In this document: positions 27,601 to 35,554 of the stretch, piece after piece
Layout of the letters: every line of letters begins with the position of its first letter
Position numbering within the stretch: position 1 is the first letter of the stretch
Source of the DNA: Raoultibacter massiliensis
Lineage (GTDB): Bacteria; Actinomycetota; Coriobacteriia; Coriobacteriales; Eggerthellaceae
Assembly (NCBI RefSeq): GCF_900199545.1
Contig: NZ_LT962670.1
Span: 36,099-100,098, forward strand
DNA: 64,000 nucleotides
Direction of reading: 5' to 3'
The notes under the pieces: model-generated
The model's input: only the letters and a program-made list of their open reading frames with translations
Told to the model about the DNA's origin: nothing
The model's database searches: none
Translations under genes and position numbers: made by a program

Positions 27601-27743
27601 TCCTCGATAACCGCCGAGAGGCCCGCATCTTTTTGCATCTGCTCGGTGATGTAGAGGGCGGCTTGCTGCTCCTCTTCAGTCCCAGCAGGACGAGGACCGA
27701 TTTCTTGCGACAGAAACGCAACATGATCCATTAGTTCTGGCAT
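24612..27743 (-). CDS. M28-peptidase-like membrane protein, metal ligands lost, very long disordered insert
   Basis: A 1043-residue protein. Residues 1-50 and 130-145 resemble the start of an M28 aminopeptidase. Four membrane helices lie at about 60-97 and 155-215. Residues about 220-240 (NEAANANAAGTAVLLDVARR) match the M28 metal-binding region. About 260-880 is low-complexity, rich in Ala, Glu, Asp, Ser, Gln and Pro; the M28 fold resumes at about 885-1043 (WFVALGSELSGNAGIKAFLA). Metal positions are altered: the usual HYDS reads RYDS, D-NASG reads NANAAG, and the Glu-Glu pair reads SE. It is therefore probably not a working peptidase. It lies 64 bp after a membrane-anchored helical protein, likely in one operon. 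Function unknown. Confidence 0.75.
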   Translation of the reverse strand: MPELMDHVAFLSQEIGPRPAGTEEEQQAALYITEQMQKDAGLSAVIEDFNSASNAETPRALCCAVTFVVALASLFLPVLAIPAMILTAISAILYAFEATGRPIVSRFLARGVSQNVVAKYEPGYSAEAGGARRRKVILVARYDSGKVRPELKAPILGVLPFIQWAVLVSIILVPLILIVRNFFFLHAEGTTAIVFYVIIGICLFFTALPLIVAIVHKFSAYNEAANANAAGTAVLLDVARRVGRGRVSASELEARAEADGTIIHGEEEAIASGLVPEGAKLAYEAAKVQPPEPAPQTPEDRLASAKAAIAALTGKPIPASEPVRDIASNLVQVKEAPIGQPTEDEIREQRDETREALTSIPAGVQVGADVADGQIQEAETAVDAQAGAVAAAGAAAGAAAVASASAQGGFAEVGALQPESDSSVPDWFRKAQENAKKPRTPQPGEIHRSRYADALDAAVTESTSHFEQANRIVDAETEQRIRQMREGIMEPRTVQDAAGQPDSSNADRTEAAPTAFDAASPAQAGSVSDASMPDGMRVPDEPWTSGPVSAADSVQQQPVGGAPGSTTAMPPIDVSDLRAQVAELQKPEVDSEQSKPAIVLPDIGLSAATLPPVIETGKQRAPLAEAEQSTKVAAKSLLTMLPSIGADEIAAEKDGKDPAQVHQESSAAAKPDLRALPSLSGEIRKTDSGDDAVQATGSVSKAGSFASMGMTGTFAPVGDELIENVDPDDIYVDDADDSDYMGGITETGAFAGPGYVEMPKSRVRRFFDRFGKKNKQEEVSPQEWLDVDEDFEARSVGAARGSWESFQQESFDETDGYSEYDELDEGEAFDGSRGIDDFDDDDFGSGKRTWQGGAFSRRRLVNQGEEADEGDGSAYLQSSPDPQVSEELQQVYQFRHPDVNVEVWFVALGSELSGNAGIKAFLAEHGTELRGSVIINLDALGAGDLSLIEKEGKFRRVSASSRMKRYMKKASQATGVEFSTAPIAWTESASSVALRHGFQAMSIAGMDGSKPAFFAQGDDVLENVDPDTLYRNSDFVMELLKNI

Positions 27744-27807
27744 ATGCGTGCCTTCCGTTCTTCATCTGGTCATATTTGCATGTAGGCATACCGTAGGTAA
27801 GTATACG

Positions 27808-29088
27808 CTATTTACCGTTTGACCCCAAATAATCACGAATAAATGCATCTGCGGTCGCCGCGACGGAGCGTGCTTCGCTATAGAGCTTGCCAGGTTCTTC
27901 GATATCTCGAAGATATGCGCTCCTCACCTGGTCAGAAGGGCTATCCGACAACGTTTCGGCAAGCGCGGCGGCCTCCTGGTCAACCTGGTTGTACGCATCG
28001 TTTTGCGAAGCTGCGGTGTCTTTGTCGTATGCGAGGATCGCATCGTCCGAGGCGATTGCATAGTCCATCGCGGCGATGCGCTTCTCGATGTATTCGATGT
28101 GGGCGGAAAGATTTGCGCTGGGATACTCTTGAGCCGCGTTCTCGAATTGGACGCGCGCGTCGGAGAACAGTTCCTTGGCCTCGATGCTCTTCGCCTTCGA
28201 CGCCTCGACGTTTTCCATAGTCGTATCCGCTATGAGCGCTGCGGCGTCGCGCGCAAGGTTGTCAGCCCGAATGACTTCGGCCCATGCAACTTCGACGATA
28301 TCCGAAGCCTCCTTTGCGGAAGCGGCGGTATCCATGAGAATCGGCCCTTGGGAGATCATATCGCGGCGTGCCGCTATCGAAGCGCGCGCCGTCGCTATCG
28401 CCTCTTTTTCCTCGGAAGAATTCGATTCCGATTCCGCTGCCTGAACCGAAGCTTCCGCCGAATCGAGCAGCGCAGCCGCATCGGGAAGCCTCTCTTCGAT
28501 AGCCGGCACCCTTGCCGCATCCTCGTCGCTCATCTCGCCGGTGATGACGGAATCCATCTCAACGGTAATCTCGTCGGCTTTCATAAGATCGGAAAGCGCC
28601 GCCTCGAGATAGGTTACCCGCTCGGTGTGATCGGTGTATTCCTTGTAGAGAAACGATGCGCCCGTTGCCGCAAGGGCGACAAGCGCGATCGCGACTACGC
28701 CGATCGCAAGGCCGTTTCGCACGCGGCGGCGCATCTTCCTTCGGGCAATCTCATCGACAGGGGGTTCGTACTTCTTCGTCTTCGCTTCGGGAGCGACCGG
28801 AATGGGAGACGATAGCTGGGCGGGCATGCCGACCGGTCCCTTGCTCGGCAAGGGCAGCGCGTCTTCTTTCTGCAGAGTCGTGTGGAGCTTCTTTTTCCCC
28901 GGCAGCGTGAACAAGGGGATGCCGCCGAAACGCGGCACCTTCGCCTTCGAGTCGAGCCCCTCCCCTGCATCGGCCGCATTTTTCGCGGCATCGAGCACGC
29001 TGAATGACAGCTCGTTCGATGTGCCTTCGGTGTGCCGCTTGATGTGCGCGGCGTGAGAGAGCTTCGTATGCTTGTTCTTGCGACCCAT
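27808..29088 (-). CDS. Membrane-anchored helical protein of unknown function
   Basis: A 426-residue protein. Residues 1-120 are a basic, Pro-rich cytoplasmic part (starts MGRKNKHTKLSHAAHIKR); a single transmembrane helix lies at about 127-148 after KMRRRVRN, giving an N-inside topology; residues 150-426 are almost wholly helical and Ala/Glu/Asp-rich, probably an extracytoplasmic coiled coil. The start at 29088 has only a weak AGGC site. It is not recognised. It stands 64 bp upstream of the M28-like membrane protein, so the two may act together at the envelope. Confidence 0.75.
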   Translation of the reverse strand: MGRKNKHTKLSHAAHIKRHTEGTSNELSFSVLDAAKNAADAGEGLDSKAKVPRFGGIPLFTLPGKKKLHTTLQKEDALPLPSKGPVGMPAQLSSPIPVAPEAKTKKYEPPVDEIARRKMRRRVRNGLAIGVVAIALVALAATGASFLYKEYTDHTERVTYLEAALSDLMKADEITVEMDSVITGEMSDEDAARVPAIEERLPDAAALLDSAEASVQAAESESNSSEEKEAIATARASIAARRDMISQGPILMDTAASAKEASDIVEVAWAEVIRADNLARDAAALIADTTMENVEASKAKSIEAKELFSDARVQFENAAQEYPSANLSAHIEYIEKRIAAMDYAIASDDAILAYDKDTAASQNDAYNQVDQEAAALAETLSDSPSDQVRSAYLRDIEEPGKLYSEARSVAATADAFIRDYLGSNGK

Positions 29089-29175
29089 GGTTTGCCTATT
29101 GTACGGTATTCGCTCTCGGCAGACGATGCCTGACACAGAATAGGCGTGCTATTCCATGTGAAACGAGCGTTCGTA

Positions 29176-32100
29176 TCAGTCGGTTTCCCTTTCGATGCAA
29201 CGGATCGTTTCTGCCATCGTGCAAACCTTGATGGTCTTGCTGGGAAGCGAATTGAGAAACGCCTTGCCGTACCCTTTGGTAAGCAACCGCTTGTCGGCCA
29301 GGATAAGCGATCCCGAATCCGTAGATTTGCGGATGAGCCTTCCTGCAGCCTGTTTGGTTTCCAAAACCGCTGCCGGGAGTACGTAATGGCTCCATGCATG
29401 GGAATCCCTATCGGCCCGCTCGCACGAGAGCGGATCGCTTGGCTTGGTGAAGGGAAGCTTCGGGATGACCACTCCCTTGAGCGTTGCGCCGGGCGCGTCG
29501 AATCCTTCCCAAAAGCTTTTGAGGGCGAAAAGCGACAGGTGCTCGTCCACGAGGAAATCGTCGCGCAACCCCTTCACCGACACCCCCCACTTCTGGCAGA
29601 CCAACCTGAGATCGTCGGATTTGAGAATCGGCTGCACTACATCGTAGCACCGTTCCATTTCCTTGCGGTTGGTGAACAGCGTGAGCATCGAGCCGTTCTG
29701 GGCACGGTGAACGCCGATGAGAAGCTCCTGCAGCGCCTCGAGGTAACCAGGCGCATTCGGCTCGGGCATGTCTTCGACAACGTAGACCGTCATCTGCTCG
29801 TCGAAGTTGTAGCTTGAAGGCAGTTCGCACATCGAAGTCTGCGAGAATTCGGTCTTGTTGAGACCGAGCGACTGTTCGAATGCCGAAAATTTACCGTCGA
29901 CCGTCATGGTGGCGGACGCGAAAACGACCGAGTGGGTGTTCGCATACAGCGTTTCGTTCATCTTGTCGCCCACATCGAGGAGAAGAGCCTGCAGGCTTTC
30001 GGCGACCCGGTCGTTTTTCTTCGAAAGCGACGCCGCATACGCGTACGTCGGCGGCGCCGATACGAGTATCGTCTCGGCTGCGTTTATCATTTCTTTAAGG
30101 GCAATCGCCGTCGAAGCTATTTCCCGCTGCAATTCGGCGGCGCCGTCGAGATCCTCTAGATAGGCGACGATGTCCTGGCACGCTTTCACGAGTTTTTCGG
30201 CCTTGTCCGAAAACACCTTGCCGTACGAGCATAAGCCGGCGAACGTATCGCTGTTTCGTATCTGGTCGTTTATCCACAGCTCGACGAACTCGTACCCCTT
30301 CGATTTGCTGCTGGGATCGAAGTACAGGAGGTCTTTCATGTGCGCGCTGAACTCAGATGCAGCCTGCTCGAATTCCTTGCCCGCGCTTCGGGCCTTCGAC
30401 GTCAAAGCGAACAGCAACGTTGATCCGTCGGGCGCATCGCCCAACCGCCGTTCGGTTCGGATGAACACGTTTCGCGACGCGTCATCGGCGGAAACGCGCG
30501 ATGCCGTCCTCATGATCTCCTCGGCGGAAAGCGCGAGGGAAAACGCCTTGCGCGCTTCCGCTTCCGCACCGTGGGCCTCGTCGACGATCCAATAGCGAAT
30601 CGGCGGGAGCAATCCCCCATCGGCTACGAGATCGCAGAAGAGCAGGCTATGGTTGGTTACCACGATATCGGCCGACTCGGCGCGGCGGCGAGCTCCGTGA
30701 ACGAAGCACAGGGTTCCGAAGAACGGGCATTTCCGCCGAAGGCAATCGGTGCTCGATGTGGTGATGGTGTAGCGCGGCAGAGCGCGATAGTCGATTTTCA
30801 AACCGTCGATATCGTCGTACTCGCTCTGCTCGATGAAAGAGAGCAGTCCCGCAAGCGAGGGCGCCTGCACGATGTCCTTGCCAGCCACATTGCGCGTTTT
30901 GGGTCCTGCGATGACGATGCGGTTTATCTGTCGGAGGCAGGGGTAATGGGAAAACCCCTTAAGGGCGGCGTAATCGATGCCGCGCGATGTCGGTTCGCTC
31001 TGTTCGGTCGGTTCGGGCGCGTTCTGCTCTGATTCGCCCGATGCCTCGCTGCATTCTTCCAGCCCGACTTCTCCTGACGGCGCTTCTTGCTCTCCCTGTT
31101 CGGCCGCGCGCTTCAACGCATCGTTCAAGAGGGGCAGCTCCTTGTACATCAGCTGATCGAGCAAGGCGTTCGTTTTCGTTGCCACTCCGATCGCAATGTT
31201 GTTTTTTCTCGCCGTCAAAGCGGCGGGAAGCAGATAGGCCATCGACTTGCCGACGCCCGTTCCCGCCTCCACGGCAAGATTGGTGGATGTAGCGAACGCT
31301 TGCCTCACCGATTCGGCCATTGCAACCTGCTCGACCCTCGTTTCGAAATCCTCGTACAGAGATCCGACGATACCTTCGGGCGAAAACGCCTCCTCTATCT
31401 CGCCTTCGGAGGGAAATTGCAAATGGCGAGTGGGATCCGACGCCAACATGTCGGCGTCGTTTTTCGCCTTCCGTTCGATCGACTTGACCCTGTTCTGTCG
31501 CATGGCTCGCAGAGAAAACGGTATCTTCTTTTCACGTGGTTCGCCCGCCGAAGCCGTTTGGTCTGCCAACTGCCCTTTTTCAACCTGTTCGGCATCCTGC
31601 GATTCCATATCGGACTCGGCTGCCATAGTCGAATCGACCGCAGCAGCAGCGGCGGCTTTTTCTGCAAAGTGCGCAAACACCTTGACGGTCGGCCACTCCT
31701 CGACAGTTGCCATCCCTGCGATTTCACTTACAAGGGCAGGCGGCATCGCGTCAACGGCGGCGAGCAGGATGCGATATACCGCGCACAGCGCCTCCACGTC
31801 GGCATCAGCTCGATGGGTCGATATGGGAGCATCGAACGCTCGAACGAGATCGATCAACCGATGGGATTTGAGTCGAGGCAGCGCGATGCGCGCGAGATCG
31901 AGCGAGTCGATCCACGTGTTTTCCGCAAGCGGCGTGCCATACATGTTCTTCGTTGTGAAATTACGATCGAACTCGGCGTTGTGCGCCACGATGTCCGATG
32001 TTCCAACGAATTCGACAAGATCGGCGAGAGCCTGGGCGGGAGTCGGGGCATCGGCGACGTCTTCGTCATGGATATCCGTCAGCCGCGCAACATCTTCGGG

Positions 32101-32373
32101 AATAGGCTTTCCCGGATTCACGAATGTCACGAACCATTCGATGATTTCCCCGTTTTTCATCCGGGCGGCGGCGATCTGCGTCAGTTCATCGTGGTTGACG
32201 GAAAATCCCGTGGTCTCCGTATCGAGAACGACGACATCGCGATCGAGCTCTCCGTAATCGGCGTGCTTCGCGGTTTCATCCAAACGCGCGTACCGATCGC
32301 GGATGTCGCGGGGTGTGCCTTCGACGATGTATTTTTGTATGGTATCTGTCTGTTGCGCATTATCTTTTTTCAT
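29176..32373 (-). CDS. dinG: DinG-type helicase with N-terminal DnaQ-like exonuclease
   Basis: A protein of about 1065 residues. The N-terminal quarter is a DEDD exonuclease: VVLDTETTGFSVNHDELTQ, then VAHNAEFDRNF. The rest is an XPD/DinG superfamily 2 helicase: EAGTGVGKSMAYLLPAAL (Walker A), VVTNHSLLFCD, WIVDEAHGAE (DEAH box), FASATMTVDGKF, and FWEGFDAPG near the end. Cysteines in DCLRRKCPFFGTLC plus one upstream (YPCLRQ) fit the Fe-S cluster of this family. The layout matches Gram-positive DinG, but the middle carries a long Glu/Ser-rich linker. Role: DNA repair or processing of unusual structures. The start is uncertain: 32373 or 32409. Confidence 0.88.
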   Translation of the reverse strand: MKKDNAQQTDTIQKYIVEGTPRDIRDRYARLDETAKHADYGELDRDVVVLDTETTGFSVNHDELTQIAAARMKNGEIIEWFVTFVNPGKPIPEDVARLTDIHDEDVADAPTPAQALADLVEFVGTSDIVAHNAEFDRNFTTKNMYGTPLAENTWIDSLDLARIALPRLKSHRLIDLVRAFDAPISTHRADADVEALCAVYRILLAAVDAMPPALVSEIAGMATVEEWPTVKVFAHFAEKAAAAAAVDSTMAAESDMESQDAEQVEKGQLADQTASAGEPREKKIPFSLRAMRQNRVKSIERKAKNDADMLASDPTRHLQFPSEGEIEEAFSPEGIVGSLYEDFETRVEQVAMAESVRQAFATSTNLAVEAGTGVGKSMAYLLPAALTARKNNIAIGVATKTNALLDQLMYKELPLLNDALKRAAEQGEQEAPSGEVGLEECSEASGESEQNAPEPTEQSEPTSRGIDYAALKGFSHYPCLRQINRIVIAGPKTRNVAGKDIVQAPSLAGLLSFIEQSEYDDIDGLKIDYRALPRYTITTSSTDCLRRKCPFFGTLCFVHGARRRAESADIVVTNHSLLFCDLVADGGLLPPIRYWIVDEAHGAEAEARKAFSLALSAEEIMRTASRVSADDASRNVFIRTERRLGDAPDGSTLLFALTSKARSAGKEFEQAASEFSAHMKDLLYFDPSSKSKGYEFVELWINDQIRNSDTFAGLCSYGKVFSDKAEKLVKACQDIVAYLEDLDGAAELQREIASTAIALKEMINAAETILVSAPPTYAYAASLSKKNDRVAESLQALLLDVGDKMNETLYANTHSVVFASATMTVDGKFSAFEQSLGLNKTEFSQTSMCELPSSYNFDEQMTVYVVEDMPEPNAPGYLEALQELLIGVHRAQNGSMLTLFTNRKEMERCYDVVQPILKSDDLRLVCQKWGVSVKGLRDDFLVDEHLSLFALKSFWEGFDAPGATLKGVVIPKLPFTKPSDPLSCERADRDSHAWSHYVLPAAVLETKQAAGRLIRKSTDSGSLILADKRLLTKGYGKAFLNSLPSKTIKVCTMAETIRCIERETD

Positions 32374-32483
32374 AGAATGAAGCCTATCATCTATCATGAT
32401 GTCGCACAAACCGAAAGATCGGGACGCGGAATAATCGCATAACCCACCACCCGCCTCCCTGAGAACCGAAAAGAGGAACTGCT

Positions 32484-33128
32484 ATGCCGGACATCCCTTA
32501 TTACGGAACGTATGCGCGATTCGACACTGCGTCGAAAAAGGATGCGGCTGTGCTTTTGGGTGCCGACAACCTCGTCGGAGATGTATTCGACATAGAATTC
32601 ATTACCGAAGAGGGAGTGAGGACCGCTTGGATGAAAAACCGCTTCGGCGCGCTCGTTGGATTCTTCGAACCGGGAACTTCACGCAAATTGAGTTTGTGCG
32701 AGGCTAAGGGGTTTAAACTCCAAGCTCTGCTCTCTTTCATCGCTTACAGCGAATCACCTGATCCAGGTAGGTATTGGGGTGAAGCTGCACTTGTTTGCTA
32801 CGACCCGAAAGATGCCGCCGCATTCGAATGTTTCACGGGAAACATTGCCGCGCGCATGATGGACGGCATACGCCCCGAAGTCGATCTGGGCGAGCAGGGT
32901 TTCAACAAAGTCATCGAAACAAACGGTTCCTGGAAACCGACCAAAACGGTCCCCCTCCCCCCGAAACAGGCAGGCGTCGCCCTCCTTAAGACAAGACGGA
33001 GCGTCTCAGAAAAGATGATCGAACAGGGCCGTAAGGGCAATAAAGGCTGCTACATCATCAGCTGGGTGTTTCTTCTTGCAGTTGTCGCCGGGGCGCTGTT
33101 CGGCCTCCGTTCGTGCGGCATCATCTAA
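32484..33128 (+). CDS. Hypothetical protein with C-terminal membrane anchor
   Basis: A 214-residue protein, not recognised. Residues 1-135 look like a compact alpha/beta domain (PDIPYYGTYARFDTASKKDA at the start); about 140-185 is basic and Pro-rich; 192-212 is a single hydrophobic helix, giving a tail-anchored topology. AGAGGAAC precedes the ATG well, supporting translation. It is transcribed divergently from dinG. A near-perfect ParB site lies inside the coding sequence at 32829. Its GC content is similar to that of its neighbours. Confidence 0.75.
   Translation: MPDIPYYGTYARFDTASKKDAAVLLGADNLVGDVFDIEFITEEGVRTAWMKNRFGALVGFFEPGTSRKLSLCEAKGFKLQALLSFIAYSESPDPGRYWGEAALVCYDPKDAAAFECFTGNIAARMMDGIRPEVDLGEQGFNKVIETNGSWKPTKTVPLPPKQAGVALLKTRRSVSEKMIEQGRKGNKGCYIISWVFLLAVVAGALFGLRSCGII
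32829..32844. promoter_or_regulatory. Near-perfect parS site inside a coding sequence (15 of 16)
   Basis: TGTTTCACGGGAAACA differs from the parS 16-mer by a single T-to-G change in the centre. The central CG-CG step is important for ParB contact, so binding may be weakened. It encodes part of a Cys-Phe-Thr-Gly-Asn segment. Confidence 0.5.
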
Positions 33129-33142
33129 CCACCCTTCTCGCC

Positions 33143-33172
33143 GCATTCCCGAATGACGCATTCCGGAATGCG
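33143..33172. repeat. 30-bp repeat, copy A (GCATTCC/GGAATGC type)
   Basis: The 30 bp hold two imperfect GCATTCC-GAATG units; the right one, GCATTCCGGAATGC, is a perfect palindrome. It matches copy B at 34401-34430 at 26 of 30 positions. It lies between the convergent hypothetical gene and ddl. Confidence 0.7.
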
Positions 33173-33249
33173 AAACGGCGGCATGGCGGCACCCGGGAGT
33201 ACGAGGGCGAATCCAGGGTGAATCAAGGGTTAATTGATGGCGCGGGGCG

Positions 33250-34191
33250 TTATTCCAGCGCGAGCTCGATGAGCTTCGTGCAGAGAGCGGGAAAATCCAT
33301 TCCCGCGGCACGCGCCGCATCGGGCAGCAACGAGGTTCCCGTCATGCCGGGAATCGTATTCGTTTCAAGAATCCAGAACGCACCTTCGCCATCCATGATG
33401 AAGTCGCTGCGTGAAACGCCTCGGCAGCCTAAAACCCTGTGGGCTTCGACGGCCATCCGCTGAACAGCAGCCGTAGCATCTTCGGATAACGGAGCGGGGC
33501 ACAGGTGCTGCGAGCCGCCGGGAGCGTATTTCGATTCGAAATCGTAGAACTCATTCGTCGGAACGATCTGAATGACCGGAAGTGCTTCGGCTTCATCGTT
33601 TCCAATAACCGCAACGGTGTACTCGTCTCCCTCGACATAGGTTTCAACAAGCACTCCGTCATCTATCGCAAACGCCTTGCCCAGCGCATCGGCGATAGCT
33701 TCTTCTCCCTCGACGATGAATACGCCGAGCGCGCTGCCTTCCGTCGCGGGCTTTACCACGCAATGGCGTCCAACTTGCTCGATGATATCTTCAACCGACT
33801 TCTCATCAGGGGAGCAAAGCGTGACCGATTGCGGGGTTCTTATTCCCGCTTGCGTGTAGAATACCTTCGCTTTCGCTTTATCCATGGCAAGCGCGCTGCC
33901 CCATACGTTCGAGCCGATGTAGGGAAGACCGATTATCTCAAGCATGCCCTGCATCGTGCCGTCTTCGCCGTATTTTCCATGCAGGCAGATAAAGGCGACG
34001 TCGAAATCACCGTCGATGAGGGTTTTCAGATCCTCTTTATCGGCGGGATCGATGACCGTAACGGGAAACCCAGCTTCCTCGAGCGCTTTTTTCGCTCCCA
34101 TGCCCGACGCAAGGGATATTTCCCGCTCGCCGCTTCTTCCCCCCGCAAGCAAAGCCACATTGCACGTTTGAGGTGTGAAAGTATCTGACAT
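33250..34191 (-). CDS. ddl: D-alanine--D-alanine ligase
   Basis: A 313-residue ATP-grasp ligase joining two D-Ala for peptidoglycan synthesis in the cytosol. Motifs are LLAGGRSGEREISLASG at the N-terminus, CLHGKYGEDGTMQGMLEIIG, SALAMDKAKAKVFYTQAGI, HCVVKPATEGSALGV, and the C-terminal RSDFIMDGEGAFWILETNTI that binds Mg-ATP. Length is normal. ATG at 34191 is chosen, with GAGCAGGG upstream. The Ddl family splits into D-Ala-D-Ala and D-Ala-D-Lac types; nothing in the context suggests the latter. It stands alone, with repeat copies A and B on its two sides. Confidence 0.93.
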   Translation of the reverse strand: MSDTFTPQTCNVALLAGGRSGEREISLASGMGAKKALEEAGFPVTVIDPADKEDLKTLIDGDFDVAFICLHGKYGEDGTMQGMLEIIGLPYIGSNVWGSALAMDKAKAKVFYTQAGIRTPQSVTLCSPDEKSVEDIIEQVGRHCVVKPATEGSALGVFIVEGEEAIADALGKAFAIDDGVLVETYVEGDEYTVAVIGNDEAEALPVIQIVPTNEFYDFESKYAPGGSQHLCPAPLSEDATAAVQRMAVEAHRVLGCRGVSRSDFIMDGEGAFWILETNTIPGMTGTSLLPDAARAAGMDFPALCTKLIELALE

Positions 34192-34400
34192 GAAAACCCT
34201 GCTCCGTTCGCACTGCGGCATACCTGCCGTCAAAAGGGCGCGGCATGCCGTCCATTTGTAATTTGCTGTCGCTTCACCTGCCAACATCTCGCGTAGGCAA
34301 AGACGGATGAAGTATAGCAAATACTCCATTTCGAACCATTGGCTGAGCGGTTAAAACATATTGCCCACCCCGGGTCGCCACACCACTTCCCCCTTACTTC

Positions 34401-34430
34401 GCATTCCGGAACGACACATTCTGGAATGCG
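34401..34430. repeat. 30-bp repeat, copy B, upstream of rlmN
   Basis: This copy spans the place where the rlmN -35 box would lie and ends 2 bp before TATAAT. The arms CGCATTCC-GGA and TCTGGAATGCG form an imperfect inverted repeat. Position and symmetry suggest an operator. Confidence 0.65.
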
Positions 34431-34432
34431 TT

Positions 34433-34438
34433 TATAAT
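34433..34438 (+). promoter_or_regulatory. Candidate rlmN -10 box, possible leaderless start
   Basis: A perfect TATAAT ends 6 bp before the ATG at 34445, so transcription would begin at or next to the start codon. No Shine-Dalgarno is present, which fits a leaderless mRNA. Confidence 0.55.
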
Positions 34439-34444
34439 GCGCTT

Positions 34445-35479
34445 ATGAAAACCGACATCAAATCATTCACACGCAGCGAAATCGACGAGCTCATCGCCGA
34501 ATGCAAGCAACCGTCGTTTCGCGCGCGACAGCTATTCCAATGGCTCTATGGACATCACGCCCGATCGTACAGTGAAATGACGAATTTGCCCGCATCGCTG
34601 AGGACCGATCTCGAAAGGGGTCACCCCCTCCTCACCGGTACGATAATCAACCGCCAGATTTCATCAGATGGAACGCGCAAATACGTTATCGAATTTCACG
34701 ATGGTGCCCGGGTTGAAACCGTCGCTATGCCGAGCATGCACGAAGAATCCCCTGATAGGCTTTCTGTTTGCCTGTCGACGCAAGCAGGGTGCCCCATCGG
34801 ATGCTCGTTCTGCGCAACGGGAAAAGAAGGATTCACCAGAAACCTCTCCGTTGGGGAGATGATCGACCAAATCGTTTTAGCTCAGTCCGATATGGATATG
34901 AAAACCAGCAGCGTCGTCGCCATGGGGCAAGGAGAGCCGTTTCTTAATTACGAGAATACGATCGAGGCGTTGCGTATAGCCAACTCCCCCGATTCCCTCA
35001 ATATAGGAGCGCGTCATATCACCATTTCGACGTGCGGAATCATTCAGGGCATTCAGAGGCTCTCAGACGAGCCGGAGCAGTTCACGCTTGCAATTTCCCT
35101 TCACTCGGCTCAACAAGCGGTGAGAGACGCTCTCATGCCTTCCTTGGCACATATTCCACTGCGCCAACTGAAACGTTCGCTTCTTGATTACCGGGAAAAG
35201 ACGAACCGCCGCGTATCTTTCGAATACTTGATGATCAAGGATTTAAATGACACCGACGAAGCGTTGAAAGCCCTCTTATCCTTCTGCAAAGGGATGCTTT
35301 GCCATGTAAATTTGCTTCCTCTCAACAAAACAGCTGGAAATCCCTTTCAACCGAGCGCCGCCGCAACGATGAAACATTGGGTTAGCGCATTATCGCAACA
35401 CGGTATCGAAACAACCGTCCGCAATTCGCGAGGATCGGACATAGCTGGTGCGTGCGGCCAACTTAAAAACTCTCTATAG
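34445..35479 (+). CDS. rlmN: 23S rRNA (A2503-C2) / tRNA (A37-C2) methyltransferase RlmN
   Basis: A 344-residue radical-SAM enzyme that methylates C2 of adenine 2503 in 23S rRNA and A37 of some tRNAs. The Fe-S motif CPIGCSFC holds Cys116, 120 and 123; the second catalytic Cys lies near the C-terminus in GSDIAGACGQL. FRARQLFQWLYGHHARSYSE at the N-terminus and MGQGEPFLNY are RlmN signatures. The start is taken at 34445; an upstream in-frame start at 34361 would cross the promoter and repeat. It is convergent with parB and shares a terminator with it. Confidence 0.95.
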   Translation: MKTDIKSFTRSEIDELIAECKQPSFRARQLFQWLYGHHARSYSEMTNLPASLRTDLERGHPLLTGTIINRQISSDGTRKYVIEFHDGARVETVAMPSMHEESPDRLSVCLSTQAGCPIGCSFCATGKEGFTRNLSVGEMIDQIVLAQSDMDMKTSSVVAMGQGEPFLNYENTIEALRIANSPDSLNIGARHITISTCGIIQGIQRLSDEPEQFTLAISLHSAQQAVRDALMPSLAHIPLRQLKRSLLDYREKTNRRVSFEYLMIKDLNDTDEALKALLSFCKGMLCHVNLLPLNKTAGNPFQPSAAATMKHWVSALSQHGIETTVRNSRGSDIAGACGQLKNSL

Positions 35480-35492
35480 CATTCGAGCAAAT

Positions 35493-35537
35493 AAAAAAGA
35501 GGGCCGCTCGAAACGTCGTCGAGCGGCCCTCTTTTTT
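35493..35537. terminator. Strong bidirectional terminator between rlmN and parB
   Basis: A perfect 18-bp stem, A6 GAGGGCCGCTCG paired with CGAGCGGCCCTC T6, encloses a 9-nt loop. The A and T runs serve both directions. Confidence 0.93.
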
Positions 35538-35554
35538 ATTTATTCCTGGCGATG

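Noticed and set aside
29145..29160. Parsing of TATTCCATGTGAAACG as another parS
   Set aside because: Four of 16 positions differ, including the centre; below any reasonable cutoff.
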